Assembly (NCBI GenBank): GCA_026419805.1
Contig: JAOSLS010000136.1
Coordinates: forward strand, 1 to 64,000
Length of the DNA stretch: 64,000 bases
From: Ceratocystis colombiana
Taxonomy: Eukaryota; Ascomycota; Sordariomycetes; Microascales; Ceratocystidaceae
Direction of reading: 5' to 3'
Shown here piece after piece: positions 33,657 through 46,024 of this stretch. A program made the position numbers and the translations under genes. The notes beneath the pieces are model-generated. The model made no database searches. It was not told where the DNA came from and was given only the letters and a program-made list of their open reading frames with translations. Numbering within the stretch: the stretch's first letter is position 1; every line of letters begins with the position of its first letter.

Positions 33657-36600
33657 ATGGCTTACAACCGTCTCAGTGAGTAGCCTATTGTCTTGACTTT
33701 GCTTCTGCAGATATCCGTATTGCTTTGCCCGTTGCTTTCTTTACTTTGTCCTGATATGTCCTGCACTGTCTGTTCCTGTTGTATCTCCATCTTCCGGCTC
33801 CCATCTCCGCTGTTGTACTATCTTCCCCTAGCCTATATGCCCCCCCTCTCTCTGCTTTCCTTTTTCAAGTGAAGCTTAATTTACGTCAAACCTCAAACAC
33901 GCCCCCCCCTCTTCCTGGTGATGCCTCACATTATACTACATGGCTCCAGCTTAATATAGGGAAAACTGCACACAAAAAGGCCCCCAGGACAGGGCCAATG
34001 CATGACTACACATCATGTATTGGTACACGGCCGATATAGATCTACGCGCTGCTATCAGAAGGACAAGGAGAAAGGAAGAGAATGAGCATCCTTTTCTCTT
34101 GTAGGCCAAACAGCCGCTTGTCTTTTTACTCTCTTTATACTAGTACATGTCCTTCCCCCTTCATTTCCCTTCCAATCGCCTTGCCGTCTTGTCTTTCTTG
34201 CCGTCATAATAATCTTCTGCCTCTGTCCTTGTCCTTGTCGTCGTCCTCATCCCCGTCGCCCACTCTTAACTTGTTTCTGCTAGCCTCTTTGCTTGCTGCT
34301 CTAGTCCAATTCCTCGCCTGCTACCCTTCCCCATTCCAATTTGTTCTTATATCCTTCTTGGCTAGTGCTGCACGCCATCTGTTAATGGCCTCCGTATCTG
34401 GCGTCTCGTCTTGTCCTTGATATAGATTCGCTAGCTGTTGCTATTGTGCTATTGATATTCAACTGGTTTGACTCGACTCGTCTTGCTGTTCTCTTTTCTC
34501 TTTTGTTTCCTTTCTATCACATTCCCACTTGCTCTTATCTCTTACACACTGAGTCTCTCTTTATATCAGAGTTTTCTTTTGCTTTGCTATAAATCGCAGC
34601 TGCCTCTTGTGTTGTCTTGTTGTTACCCTTTCCGTCCCTCTCCTCATCCAGAACACGTTTCTGTTGGGTATCTTTATCTCAACCTTCTTTTTTTCCCTGC
34701 AAAAATTAACCTATTCTTCGCGTTTCGCTCTTCTCATCGCCCCCATTAGACGACAATCTCTATTCAGAGCCAATGGATAGCCGCGGCCCCCATCCGCGAC
34801 AAACGCCTTCGCCTGGCCACCCCCATCAGCAGGGCTACCAGCTTGAAGAACATCCCTACGGCCAACAACATCACGACCCCTATGGAAATAATGATATCTA
34901 CGCACAACAACAACATCACGACCCTTATGCACAACAGGAGCCGGCCCATATGCCCATGGGACACTATGGTTCGGGCGAATCCGTGCAAATGAACACGCCT
35001 GTAAGTATAATTGCTTTGGCTGTACCGCCTCATAGCTTCTATTTCGTAGCTTACATGGCCTTGAGTGAACAAACCCGTACTGACAAGCTTCTTTCTTTCC
35101 CCTCCAGCGTCCCATCGACCCCTTTGAGGACCAAAGTCAACACCCCGACTACTCAGTTAACCCTGAACAACACCATGACGCCTACTACAACCAGCCCTAT
35201 GACTCTGCCCCAGCAGATCCCTACAACCAGTATGACGATCACCAACCCATGCTCAATGACGAACAACGTACAAACTACCAGGACATGCCTGCGCCAACTG
35301 CCACACCCGCGCCTAGTATGGGCGGTGGTGGCGGTGGCCTCAAGCGCTGGAAGACTGTCAAACAGGTCCTGCTTTACCGCGGTAACCTCGTCCTCGATTG
35401 CCCTGTGCCGCCCAAACTGTTGCGCCAACTACCTCATGGTGAGCGCGACGAGTTCACTCACATGAGATACTCGGCTGCCACTTGCGACCCGTCCGACTTT
35501 TATGATGACAACTTCACCCTGCGCCAAAAGCTCTTTACTAAGCCGCGCCATACCGAGTTATTCATTGTCGTCACCATGTATAATGAAGACGAAATTCTCT
35601 TTGCTCGTACGATGATTGGCGTGTTCAAGAACGTAGAGTACATGTGTACGCGCAAAACCAGCAAGACCTGGGGTCCTGATGCCTGGAAGAAAATTGTTGT
35701 GTGTGTGGTTAGTGACGGGCGTGGTAAAATCAATCCCCGAACCCGCGCCGTGCTTGCAGGTCTTGGTGTCTACCAGGAGGGCATTGCAAAACAGACTGTG
35801 AACAACAAGGATGTCACCGCTCACATCTACGAATACACCACACAAGTTGGCATACAGATCAAGAATGACGTCGTGCAGCTGGTCCCCAAGCAACAACCTA
35901 TTCAGATCTTGTTCTGCTTGAAGGAAAAGAACCAGAAGAAGATCAATTCTCATAGATGGTTCTTCCAAGCCTTTGGTCGTGTGCTGGAGCCCAACATTTG
36001 TGTGCTTCTTGATGCTGGTACCAGACCTGGTGGGCGGTCCATCTACGATCTATGGAAGGCCTTCGATCTGGAGCCCATGTGCGCCGGGGCCTGTGGTGAA
36101 ATCAAGGCTATGTTGGGGAAGGGCGGCCGCAAGTTGCTCAACCCCCTGGTAGCCACTCAAAACTTCGAATATAAAATGTCTAACATTCTCGACAAACCAC
36201 TTGAATCAGCGTTTGGATTCATTTCCGTGCTGCCAGGTGCATTTTCTGCCTACCGCTACGTGGCACTGCAAAACGACAAGAACGGCCACGGTCCCTTGGA
36301 AAAGTACTTTGATGGTGAGAAGCTTCATGGCGCGGGCGCGGGTATCTTTACAGCCAACATGTACCTCGCCGAAGATCGTATCCTATGCTTTGAACTGGTG
36401 ACGAAACGCAACTGTCATTGGATCCTCCAGTACGTCAAATCCGCTACTGGCGAAACAGACGTACCAGAGACGATTCAAGAATTGGTTCTACAGCGCCGCC
36501 GCTGGCTGAACGGTTCCTTCTTCGCTGCCATGTATTCAATTGCCCACTTTTATGACTTCTTCCGTTCCGACCACTCGTTTTTGCGCAAATTCATGTTCTT

Positions 36601-37594
36601 CGTGGAGTTTGTGTTCAACACCATAAACATGATCTTTTCATGGTTCGCCCTTGGTAACTTCTTTCTAGTCTTCAAGATTTTAACGACGTCGCTGGAGGCA
36701 GACAATCTGCTGGGCGATGTGGGACAGTACCTGGGCATTGTGTTTTTGTGGCTCTATGGCATCTCGTTGATGACATGTTTTGTGCTAGCCATGGGCAACC
36801 GGCCAGCCGGGTCGGGCATGTTTTATGGAGTTATGGTGTATTTCTGGGCCATCATCATGGTTTATCTCATGTTTGCCGCGATTTATATTTCGGTGCAGGC
36901 AATCCTGACAGACATCCGTGATTCCAATGGCTTCAGTCCACAGGACCTGATTAAGAACCCGGTGTTCTACAATCTGATCATCTCAGTCATGTCAACTTGG
37001 GGTTTGTGGTGGTTGGCATCGATCATTATGTTTGATCCGTGGCACATGATTACGTCTTTTGCGCAGTATATGCTTTTGACGCCGACGTTTACTAATGTGC
37101 TAAATGTTTATGCGTTTTGCAACACTCATGATGTATCGTGGGGTACCAAGGGTGACGACAAGCCAGACCAGCTACCGTCGGTGAGCACCAAGGACGGGCA
37201 GGGTAAGACGGACCTGCCCGACGAGGGCGACCTGAACGCACAGTATGAACGCGAACTAGGAGTGTTTAACACCAAGTATGTGGAACAGAAGACGACCCCG
37301 ACTCCAGCACAGCTTGATGAGAAACAGATGGACTACTACCGCGCAGTGCGCTCTATTACAGTCATGTGTTGGATGATCATGAACTTCGCGCTAGTAGCAC
37401 TAGTACTATCAACAGCTGGTCTTGAAAAGATCAACCCTGATCCATCGGCAACGCAGGCCGATCAAGATGAGAAGGAAAACAAGCGTACGAACTTGTACAT
37501 GAGTATCATCCTATGGAGTGTGGCGGGTTTGTCGGCGTTCAAGTTTATTGGCGCAATGTGGTTTTTGATTGTGCGGATGTTCCGTGGAGTATAA
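33657..37594 (+). CDS. Class III chitin synthase (ChsB/CHS-1 type)
   Basis: Three exons, 33657-33675, 34750-35000 and 35108-37594, encode 918 residues. A 19-nt first exon (MAYNRL plus one base) joins across a 1074-nt intron (GTGAGT...CCATTAG) to NDNLYSEPMDSRGPHP. Intron 2 is 107 nt. The N-terminal 180 residues are rich in Gln, His, Tyr and Pro. Catalytic marks are MYNEDE at about residues 247-252, EDRILCFEL at about 512 and QRRRWLNGSFFA at about 552. They are followed by several membrane helices and a late pair near the C-terminus (MCWMIMNFALVALVLS and IILWSVAGLSAFKFIGAMWF). CTRKTSKTWGPDAWKKIVV and DKNGHGPLEKYF fit class III. The enzyme polymerises UDP-GlcNAc into wall chitin at hyphal tips. 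If exon 1 is wrong, translation would start at Met 34773. Confidence 0.9.
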
Positions 37595-40404
37595 GTGGGA
37601 GAAGAAATAGGAAGAAGAAAACCCCTAGGCTCATTTTTCCTATCCTAATGACTTGTTAATTCTTTTCCGATTGAATCCGTATTATCTCGTCTGCTTTGTG
37701 TGCATGTTCATGGAGCTGTAATAGAAGGTCATGGTAGTGACATGTCATGCGGGAAGAGGATATCAGGAGCGTCTGCATCTGTCATTAGGGTTCCGCCTAA
37801 ATATGGGTTATAACGTAATACAGTATCAGTAGTAGATGTGAAATCTTTTAGGGCTTTCGACACCTTAGTACAGCAAGGTTTTAGCGAAGAAGTTACGGAT
37901 CGTGCTTCTGTAGGCCTTCAACTAACAGGGTTAGGACTTTTGCACCATCCAAGGACAAGTCAAAAGAAGGCTATTCTGTCTCTTGGTTATTTTTTTTCTT
38001 AATCTCAGTTTCATTTTCATTGCTGCGCGTATTTCTTTTTTCTTCGGCGCCAACTAATTCGAAGAAGAAATAGGAACACGAACAAATTGGAAAAGCTAAT
38101 TTTTCCTTCTTCCTTTCCCTTTGCCCCTATTTTCTTTTTTCTGACACGAATTTCTGTTCAAGAGTCGGGTTTCATCGCGTACGCGTTTGTCGGCAGAGGA
38201 GCATTTTTATCTCTCTCTTGCCCCATCATTTCTTTTCATCGGCATCGTCCATCACATCCCATAGAATCGAGCTGAACCGTTTGTCTCCCGTGTCATTCAT
38301 TTATCATTTGGACTATCGCAACAAAACCTGCTTCTTTCTACCGACGACGAATATCGATATCGATATCAACAGCGATACAAGGCCTACCATCACGAGTTCT
38401 TGTGTAGTGTGCACTGGGTCCGGCTCTAGGACAGATTTGCGTCTTCCTCTGGGCTCGGATCAGTCGCAAGGCTGGCGCGAAATAAAACTTGTTTGCAACG
38501 CAGCCGCCAGATCAAATAGGCAACAGGATACACTTGCTACGAGCCTTGTCTTCTCCCATTCTAAATGAGAACGCCAGATGATGATAGAAACAACTCCGTC
38601 ACCGTAAAAAAAGCACATCGATACTTTTTCTTCTAGCTTCAGTCCCAACTCGAGCTTCGGATTACATTCACGCTACCTGGATTAGCCTGAGGGTATGTAT
38701 ACATCGATGAATCTCCCACTTGTTCCCTTCTCTCCAACCAGACACCAAACACAGCCTCTCTCAGTATCAAAGCGAGAGGAAATCTACCATGATAAAACTA
38801 GCAGCACTATCGTATCTGTTCGTTGCCTAATTGTGATGTCCCCTATTCCGCCCCCCCGTTTTCCCTTCTAACCATCATCGGGCCTGTCTATTGCACTGGG
38901 TGACGACCACCACATGAACGGGAACAAGAAATGATTTTGTCTTTCGCTCCTATCCTTCCTTTGAGTCTTACCAGGCGATCAGAAATGCCAGGTAGAGGAG
39001 GCTCTATTCTTCTTCCCCATTTGTCTTTAAATTTTTTTTACACAAGGCCACAACAAAGCGCTGCAGATAACTACTCGCTGTATCAAGACAGTTATATTTG
39101 TATGCGACAAAACACAAAAGGACAAATTAATAGTCAGGTGGAAAAAACCACGAACACAAGAAAAAAAGGCAAAACCAAGGAACAGCTATGCTTCATGGCC
39201 GATTTAAATGGCCGCTTTGGAGACGGGGGGAGGGGGTTTGGTTGAGTTGGAGGTGGGGTGAGGGTCAGAGATGGGACAAACAGCGACAGACAGCTTTTGC
39301 TGTTTGCTTATTCCTCGTCTACTCTGTCTATCTCTTGGTCCCTCTGCCCTTTTCCTCCCTCTACTATTATTCCCTCTCTGCCGGCTCTCTGCAGCAGCAA
39401 CCGCTAAATCTTCAAGCTAAAGCTTGCATTGCATGCTGATGGTGCTGCAGCAGCAGCTCAGCCTAGCTTTGTCTTTTGATTTTCTGGTTCTTTTTTTCCC
39501 ATCCTCTGTAACCTGTCTGTTACGGTGCTTAACCCAGGCATGGACAACACGAACGCCCATAAGTTCTTTTATCTCTGTGTCGCTCGTCCACTGCCACACT
39601 GGATAGCCTTGGCACTTGATGCCCTAAGCAATCGCATAAGCAACGCCTAAACAGCATTAGAGCCACTGAAGCGCAGGGGGAACTACAGGACATAAGGCAC
39701 TACTAACATTGCACTACACTACACACTACACACTACACACTACACCTGCACTAACCTCACATCGCTGTAACTTCTCCAAGTATTTTGATGCTGATTTTTA
39801 TTCAATTTTTTTTTCTCGCTTTGCTACAGTTTTTACGTTTTTTTTTCCCCTTCGCATTTCTATTACGGCCTCTTTCATAAAAAAAGGTGAGAGTCGGCAG
39901 AGCTCCAAGCTCCATACAATAGTAATGGTGCTTTTCTCTCCTTTTTTATTCTTTTTTAAATTTGGTTTATTTTTTTTTTCTTTTTCAAGCCTATCTAACA
40001 CCTAGTCTCCACTCTTAGAAGTACCTCTCCATACTAAACCCGGTGTCTAGGTACGCGCTCTTCCACTTTTTTCTCTTATTTTTTTTCCCCTTCACAATGC
40101 ATTGTCTTGTCTTTTTGCTGTTATGCAGCTCGAATGCATGGTCCCACTTTTATATACAACTAACAAATCAGTTCAAGTTGATATTTTGTAACACGCACGC
40201 GCCTTTCGCGACTCTTCATTTAACGGCCGGTCGCCGAACAGAACGACTCGCTGTGGAGGCTGCATTGAGCCTCTTCACTCCGAGCGCTTTGCTTTAGGGC
40301 CTTTGCATCGACGTTGCTTGTTGTTTGTGTCCAAAAAACCGACAACCTGTGTCGATACTTGGCCACGGTAATCCTTCACTCCGTATAGCATCTACATACA
40401 ATCC
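37595..40404. other. Long intergenic region: chitin synthase 3' flank and upstream region of the PNUTS-like gene
   Basis: No supported gene in 2.8 kb. It contains C/T-rich stretches (38090-38270, 39300-39520, 39930-40100), a 16-bp perfect ATATCGAT-type palindrome at 38351-38366, and an ACACT microsatellite near 39711-39745. Much of it may be a long 5' leader, possibly with an intron, for the gene at 40405. Confidence 0.45.
39711..39745. repeat. ACACT-type microsatellite
   Basis: Short tandem repeats of CACTACA units on the plus strand, seen directly. They lie in the presumed upstream region of the PNUTS-like gene. Confidence 0.8.
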
Positions 40405-43400
40405 ATGATGCAGTGGGATAACAACACCGATCCTCAGTCCGGCGCTACTGGCGAGGACTGGTTTAACCAACTCGGCTCCGATTTAAATACGTGGAATAAC
40501 AACCCATTGAATTATGGCCTTGACGATGCTGCCAACACGGACCCGTCCACTTTCTTTGGCACCGAGGACATGGCCACGGGTTTTGCGGACATTTCTTCGT
40601 ATGCCAACAGCCAGGATGTACTGACTCAGACATTTGATCCGTCCTTTTTTGGCCAGGACCCTAAGACTGGCCTGTCCAGCGCATTGAATAATGTAGCAGA
40701 CCTGCACCAGGAAAGCTTTGCCACCCCTCAGCAGTCCCGACAACCACAGGGCCCTCCACCCCATTCACAGCCGCAATTTGGATTTGGTGCTCGAACCGAT
40801 CAGGCCTTTCACCAGGACATGCAAGCCTTTGCTGGCTCTAATGGCCCTGTTTCCGTGGCTCCTCCGGCTGCCCCTGCTTCTGCCTCCGCTATGTCATCAT
40901 CCTCTACTGCGCCCACCTCAATAGTCCCACAGCCCCGAGCTCGACAGCCTGCCTCCACGACCCCCGTCCAGCATCAAGTCATGCAGCAAAAACCGCAGCA
41001 GTCCTCGCAACAGCAGCCTACTCACTCACATGGCTCATATGAAGGCGCATTCTCGAACGGCATGACATATTCACAGCCCGTGCCCGCCCAACAGCAGGAC
41101 TACTCTAATGGTGGCTTCCCCGTATCGTCTGGTCCAGTCTCTGTGCCGCCGGCCGTCTCAGTTGGTGCGCAGAGGAATAGGGCTTTTGGCGCGCCGTCGC
41201 AGCAGGCTGGTTTCAATTCGATGGTCACTGAACAGCAGATGCAGCATATGATGCAGGCGCAGAATAATGCTGGATATCACATGATACAGCAACCAAAGAA
41301 TTCGCCACAGATTCAGACACAAAATGCAACGCAAGCCCAGTTTCAAGCGCAAGCTCAGTATCAGCAGGCACAGGAAGCCCAGTACCAAGCCCGGTTACAG
41401 AAGCAAGCGCAAATACAGCGCACACAGGCTGTGATGCAGCAGCAGCAACAGCAGCAGCAGCTTGCTGGTGTCCAACCTGGGCCCCAACCCGGCTTGCAAT
41501 ACATGCCTACTTCTGTTCAAGGTGGTGCTACTCCTGGGTCACAGCCCCAGTCACAACTGGGTACACCGACTATGCAGCAGCAACATCGCATACCTTCTCC
41601 CCAGGCTCAACAGCAACAGGCCCAGCAAGCACAGCAAGCCCAGCAGGCCCAGCAGCAGGCTCAACAGAAGGTAATGCACCAGTCTTCTGTACCGAACCCT
41701 GCACAAACTCAAGCACAGGCACAAGCTCGGTTTCAATTCCAGCAGCAACAACAGCAGCAGCAGCAACAGATGTATTTACAACAACAACAACAACACCAGA
41801 AATCACAACAACAACAACCACAGCCACCTTCACAGCAAAAACAGCAGCAACAGCAACTACCCCCCCAGCAACAACACCTCTCCCAGATACCAAATCAACC
41901 GGCTCAAGTTCACCAACAGCCTGCTCGTCCTCCCGCCACAACTGGCCCCTTGCATATCGCCAAGTCTGCAGTCGGCCAGGTTGCCAACACTCGCTCGATT
42001 ACCCCACAGGGCCTTAAGCGGTCTGCCGATGACTCGGCTGCTGGGTCTCCTGTACAGCCCGAGTCGGCTAGCAATACTGAGCCGGCCAAGAAGCGGACTA
42101 AGCGAGCCATGAAAAAGGAAGAGGCTATTGCTGCTGCGGCTGCTGCTACAACAGCAGCACAGGCAGTATCAGTGACGAACGGCCAAACAGGCTCGTCATT
42201 GGTAGGCTCATCCTCGTTGGAATCGGCTGTTGCCGGGTCTCAGGCAAATAGTATTGGCTCTGCCATGGCTGTAGCAGCGGCCCCTGTTTCTCGTGTGATG
42301 TCATCAGACCCCCCAACACCTGTCTCCACCACAGCCGACCTGTTGGCAGTGCCGAGACTCTCCAAGACGGAGATGGACCAGCTTACTCACCACATGAAGA
42401 AAAGCCGGGCGTCAAAACTTCGGCCGAGCCCGATTGCTGGTGCCAATTTTATGGCATCCACCGGCACTATCAAACTTTCCAGTATGTCAAGTGTCTTTTT
42501 TTTGTTGCTGCACTGAATTTTACTCTGCAGTGCTAACTACCATGTGTTTATTTATAGATCCCAAAAGCTTTGATAAGCTGAACCCCATGATCGCCATGCC
42601 TTCTCAGTCTGGTAGACCTGTTATTAAAGAACTGGGGCTGCTTGCTTGCGAGATCCAGGGTCGCTTCTCCTCCAAATTTCAGCCCTCAACAGATGCATGT
42701 GGAATTGATGAACGAAGGATGGAGAGCAGTGCCTTGCTAGACATATACGACCAAAGCATGGCTGCCCTGGGCAAGCGACGACCTAAGTACACTGAATATC
42801 CTCGTAAGTTGAATAAGTTTAATGGTGGTGGAAAGATTCGCATTGAGAATTTGCACGCCATAACGTGACTCTTTTAGTAGAAATGGGCATGGTGGAGGCC
42901 TGTGAGGACACTCGCTGACTAGATATATAGATGCATTTAAGGAGCAGCTTCGGACTGACGAAACAGTTAAATCCAAAGCCGACCGCCATGCTCGTAAGCT
43001 AGCTGATGAAGAAAAGGGCGCGCCTATCCGTGCTGACGCACGGCCATCTGACGAAATTGAGGCAGCTGTGTGGGACTTGGTTGATTTAGTACACATCAAA
43101 GCTGATGCTGTTCGGACGACAGCGCTTCTCGGCAAGGCAGTGCAGCAAACAGGTGATTTTATTGCTGATGTTCGTGTCGAATTGAGCAAGTCACGCACGG
43201 CACTTGACAATGCCACAAAAGAGAAGAAACCCGAGTCAACTCTAGCCTCGTTACGACAGACCCTGGAAGTCAAAAAGGCCAAAATGCTACGTGTCTTGGA
43301 GACAGCCAACACAGTCGGTGATGAGGTTGTGCTAGAGAGCCTCGGAGGTCATGCTAAGTTTGTCATTAGCATGATTAACACGTTGATCTTTTGTGTTAAG

Positions 43401-45737
43401 GCTGGCGACTATACGGATAAGCTGCTCAAGACGGCATTGGACACGATGCTTAAGCTCAAGTTCGCTGCATCTGCGGCCAATGCTTTGGCCAACTTTGAGC
43501 CGGTTCGCAAACGGCTGAACGACAATGGTGATGTGCAATTGCGTGCCACTGTGAAGCAAATTGCTGATAAGATTGTTGATCTTGACGCGACTGCAAGGAA
43601 GTCTAAAGAGGCTACCGCTTTGACTAATACTCCAGCCGCTGTATCGACATCTTCTACTGTGGCTAAGAAGGCTGCCGATGATAAGACTGGGCCTGCCTCG
43701 GCTACTGCAGCTGGCTCCAAGGCCCGTGCTGGCAGTGCTCTACTTCCTGGCAAGTCCCGGGCCGCCGTGAAGCCAGCAGCAAAAGTAGATAGCTCTAGCA
43801 AGTCTGACCCCATCAAGGCACTAGAAGAGAAGAAGGTGACGTCGACGCAACTGAAGAAGCCCCTTAGCAGACCTGATACAGCCCGGTCTGATGTAGCTAA
43901 GACGGCTGCCTCGAATTCCAAGCCAGCTGCTTCATCTACGGCCAGTTCTGGTGGTGGGTTTGCGTCATTAATGCAGTCTATTAATGCATCTAAGGCTAAG
44001 TCGCCGCCTAAGGACAGCAACAAGGCCACTCCAGAACCATCAGAAACGCCCGAAGCACGGGAAAAGCGATTGCGCAAGGAAGCCCGGCGGAAACTACGCG
44101 TCCGATGGCGCAGCGACCACGAGCTTGTCCAGGTGCGAGAATTTAAGAAAGAAGACACCGACGACGATGGTGAGCAGAGCGCCAACTTGACCAAAGACGC
44201 CGGAGATGACAAGTCCGAAGGCATGGCGCTTCGACAGCGTCCTATCGTTGACGAGGATGACGAGGACGACCTACCTTACGTTCCGTGGATGGAGCCAACA
44301 GCTATCGAAATTGAATCAGTTATAGATGTGCGTTTCCGAGCAAAGACTTACGAGACCCGTGGAGGCAAACTGCCTGTCGAGTCAGATGAGCGTGCTTTCC
44401 TGGCTGATCGCGAATCACGAGTGCTGATGGCATTTTACTCTGATGTTTCGGACATTCCACCAACGCCTAAAAGTCCACCGCCAGAGCCGGCGGTCGAAGG
44501 CTTTGAGCCGCGCATCGCGCATCTACCGCGCGAAGATAAGTACGATGAGATGCAGCGCCGGCTGCGTGAGACGCGTGAGCTGGGGCTCAAGGGTGCTTTG
44601 TACAATGCCTTGCGTCGTGTGGAGGTCGAGGAGGAAAGGCTTCGTGCGGCGGGTGTGGTCGTGAGCAACAACATCGGGATTCCACCGTCAGATATGGTGA
44701 TGGTCCACGGAAATGTCCGACCAGTATTCTTAAACTCGGTCGGGTTTTTGGCCGATGAGACGCCAGCCAAGCTAGTTGCACTCTTGTCTGCGAACTTGGC
44801 CGTGCTGAATAAACCGCTTGGCCCGACACCGCACACAAAACGCCGTGCTGACCATGAGGACCCGGCAGTGCAAGCGGCAGCTGATGTTATCGAGGATCTA
44901 GCCGCGCTTTATGCTGGAAAGCCCGAGGCGGACGAACCGCCACAATGGATCGCTCAGAATGAGACGAGAGCACAGGAGTGGCGGGATGGTTATGCTCGTG
45001 ATGCCGGGCTGCGTGCTAAGCGGACCGTAGTAGAGAAGATGCAGCTTGAGACTCCAGCTCCGGCTGTAGCTGCGGCTGCAGCTCAGTTCCATAACATGCC
45101 TCAAATTCCGGGCATGCCCAACGTCGACTCCAATAACCTTGCAGAAATGTACAACTTTTTCCTTCAGGCTCAGGCCCAAGGTCAAGGCGCATCCCGCACA
45201 CAGCAGCAGCAGTTTCCTTCAGCCACAGCTACGCAAGATCAGCTCATGGCTGCAATGTCGATGCTTGGCCAGTTCGGTGCATCCGGCGCATTGCCCTCTG
45301 GACCTGCTAGTAGCTCAGCGAGCTACCAGCCTAATATGGGTGTCCAGGAGCAGAGTGAGGATCCATACCAGGCTCGTATACGTATGACACAAGAGGCCGA
45401 GGCCGCCGCGGCTAATCAATCGAATAATAATGGCGGAGGTGACTGGGACGACGAATACGACCCCACACGCGAAGACTGGGAGATGCGCGACGCCGACGCT
45501 GGATCAGGCGGAATGGGGCGAGACCGCGGGTTCCGCGATAATGGCTCGGGAACCGCTGGGGGAGCAGGTAACTTGCCGACAGGCCCGGCTGCGTTGAAGC
45601 GCAAGAAGCCTGCCAAGGGCGCACTCCCTCCACACCGCCCGGCAAATAGGGCTCTAATTGGCACAAAGCCGTGTATGTTTTTTAAGCAGGGGATTTGTGC
45701 ACGGGGAGAGAAGTGTACGTTCCGGCACGATTTGTGA
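40405..45737 (+). CDS. PNUTS/Ppn1-like PP1 regulator: polyQ, TFIIS-N-like and CCCH finger protein
   Basis: Three exons, 40405-42481, 42558-42803 and 42931-45737, encode 1709 residues. Introns are 76 and 127 nt, in consistent phase. Residues 1-600 are Gln-rich with CAG/CAA runs (about 41430-41870). About residues 915-1000 resemble a TFIIS N-terminal/LW helical domain (KLLKTALDTMLKLKF, QLRATVKQIADKIV). A likely PP1-docking motif RVRW lies at about 1164-1167, followed by an acidic stretch and DLPYVPWMEP. The C-terminus has one CCCH finger (C-x7-C-x5-C-x3-H from about 1689). This domain order matches animal PNUTS (PPP1R10) and partly S. pombe Ppn1, the PP1 regulator in the cleavage/polyadenylation phosphatase module that controls transcription termination. 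The function is inferred from architecture; the very long N-terminus is unlike PNUTS. Confidence 0.75.
41430..41870 (+). repeat. CAG/CAA trinucleotide-rich tract encoding polyglutamine
   Basis: Several runs of mixed CAG and CAA codons encode Gln stretches of up to 8-9 residues within the PNUTS-like gene (for example near 41438, 41742 and 41776). The region is likely length-variable between strains. Confidence 0.85.
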
Positions 45738-46024
45738 GGGGGCTAGGATGCAGGCGAGGAGAAGGAGGGGGATGAGGAAGGGCGGAAGGAAAAGCCTTTC
45801 TTCTGTCCCGCATGGAGCTTTTCAGCTTCTCTGCATATTTCTTTACTAGACATTCTCTTTGTTTCGTTCCGTATTTTCTGGCAACGCGTTTTCTTGCTTT
45901 TCCATTGTTATAGTTGTGTGTGTTAGATTTTATGTTAATCAAAATTAAAATCACCATCTCTTCCTGAGCAGACGTCCTCCATTGGTTCCGCCTGGTAGCT
46001 TCGCCTCCTCGGCACTTTGACGTC

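Noticed and set aside
33185..33679. 164-codon open frame upstream of the chitin synthase
   Set aside because: It runs through the C/T-rich leader, is made mostly of Ser/Leu/Phe low-complexity sequence and overlaps the real start codon in another frame. It is treated as leader sequence.
43409..44224. 271-codon minus-strand frame
   Set aside because: It is antisense to the PNUTS-like gene, and its Ser/Leu-rich content mirrors the Ala/Lys-rich coding strand.
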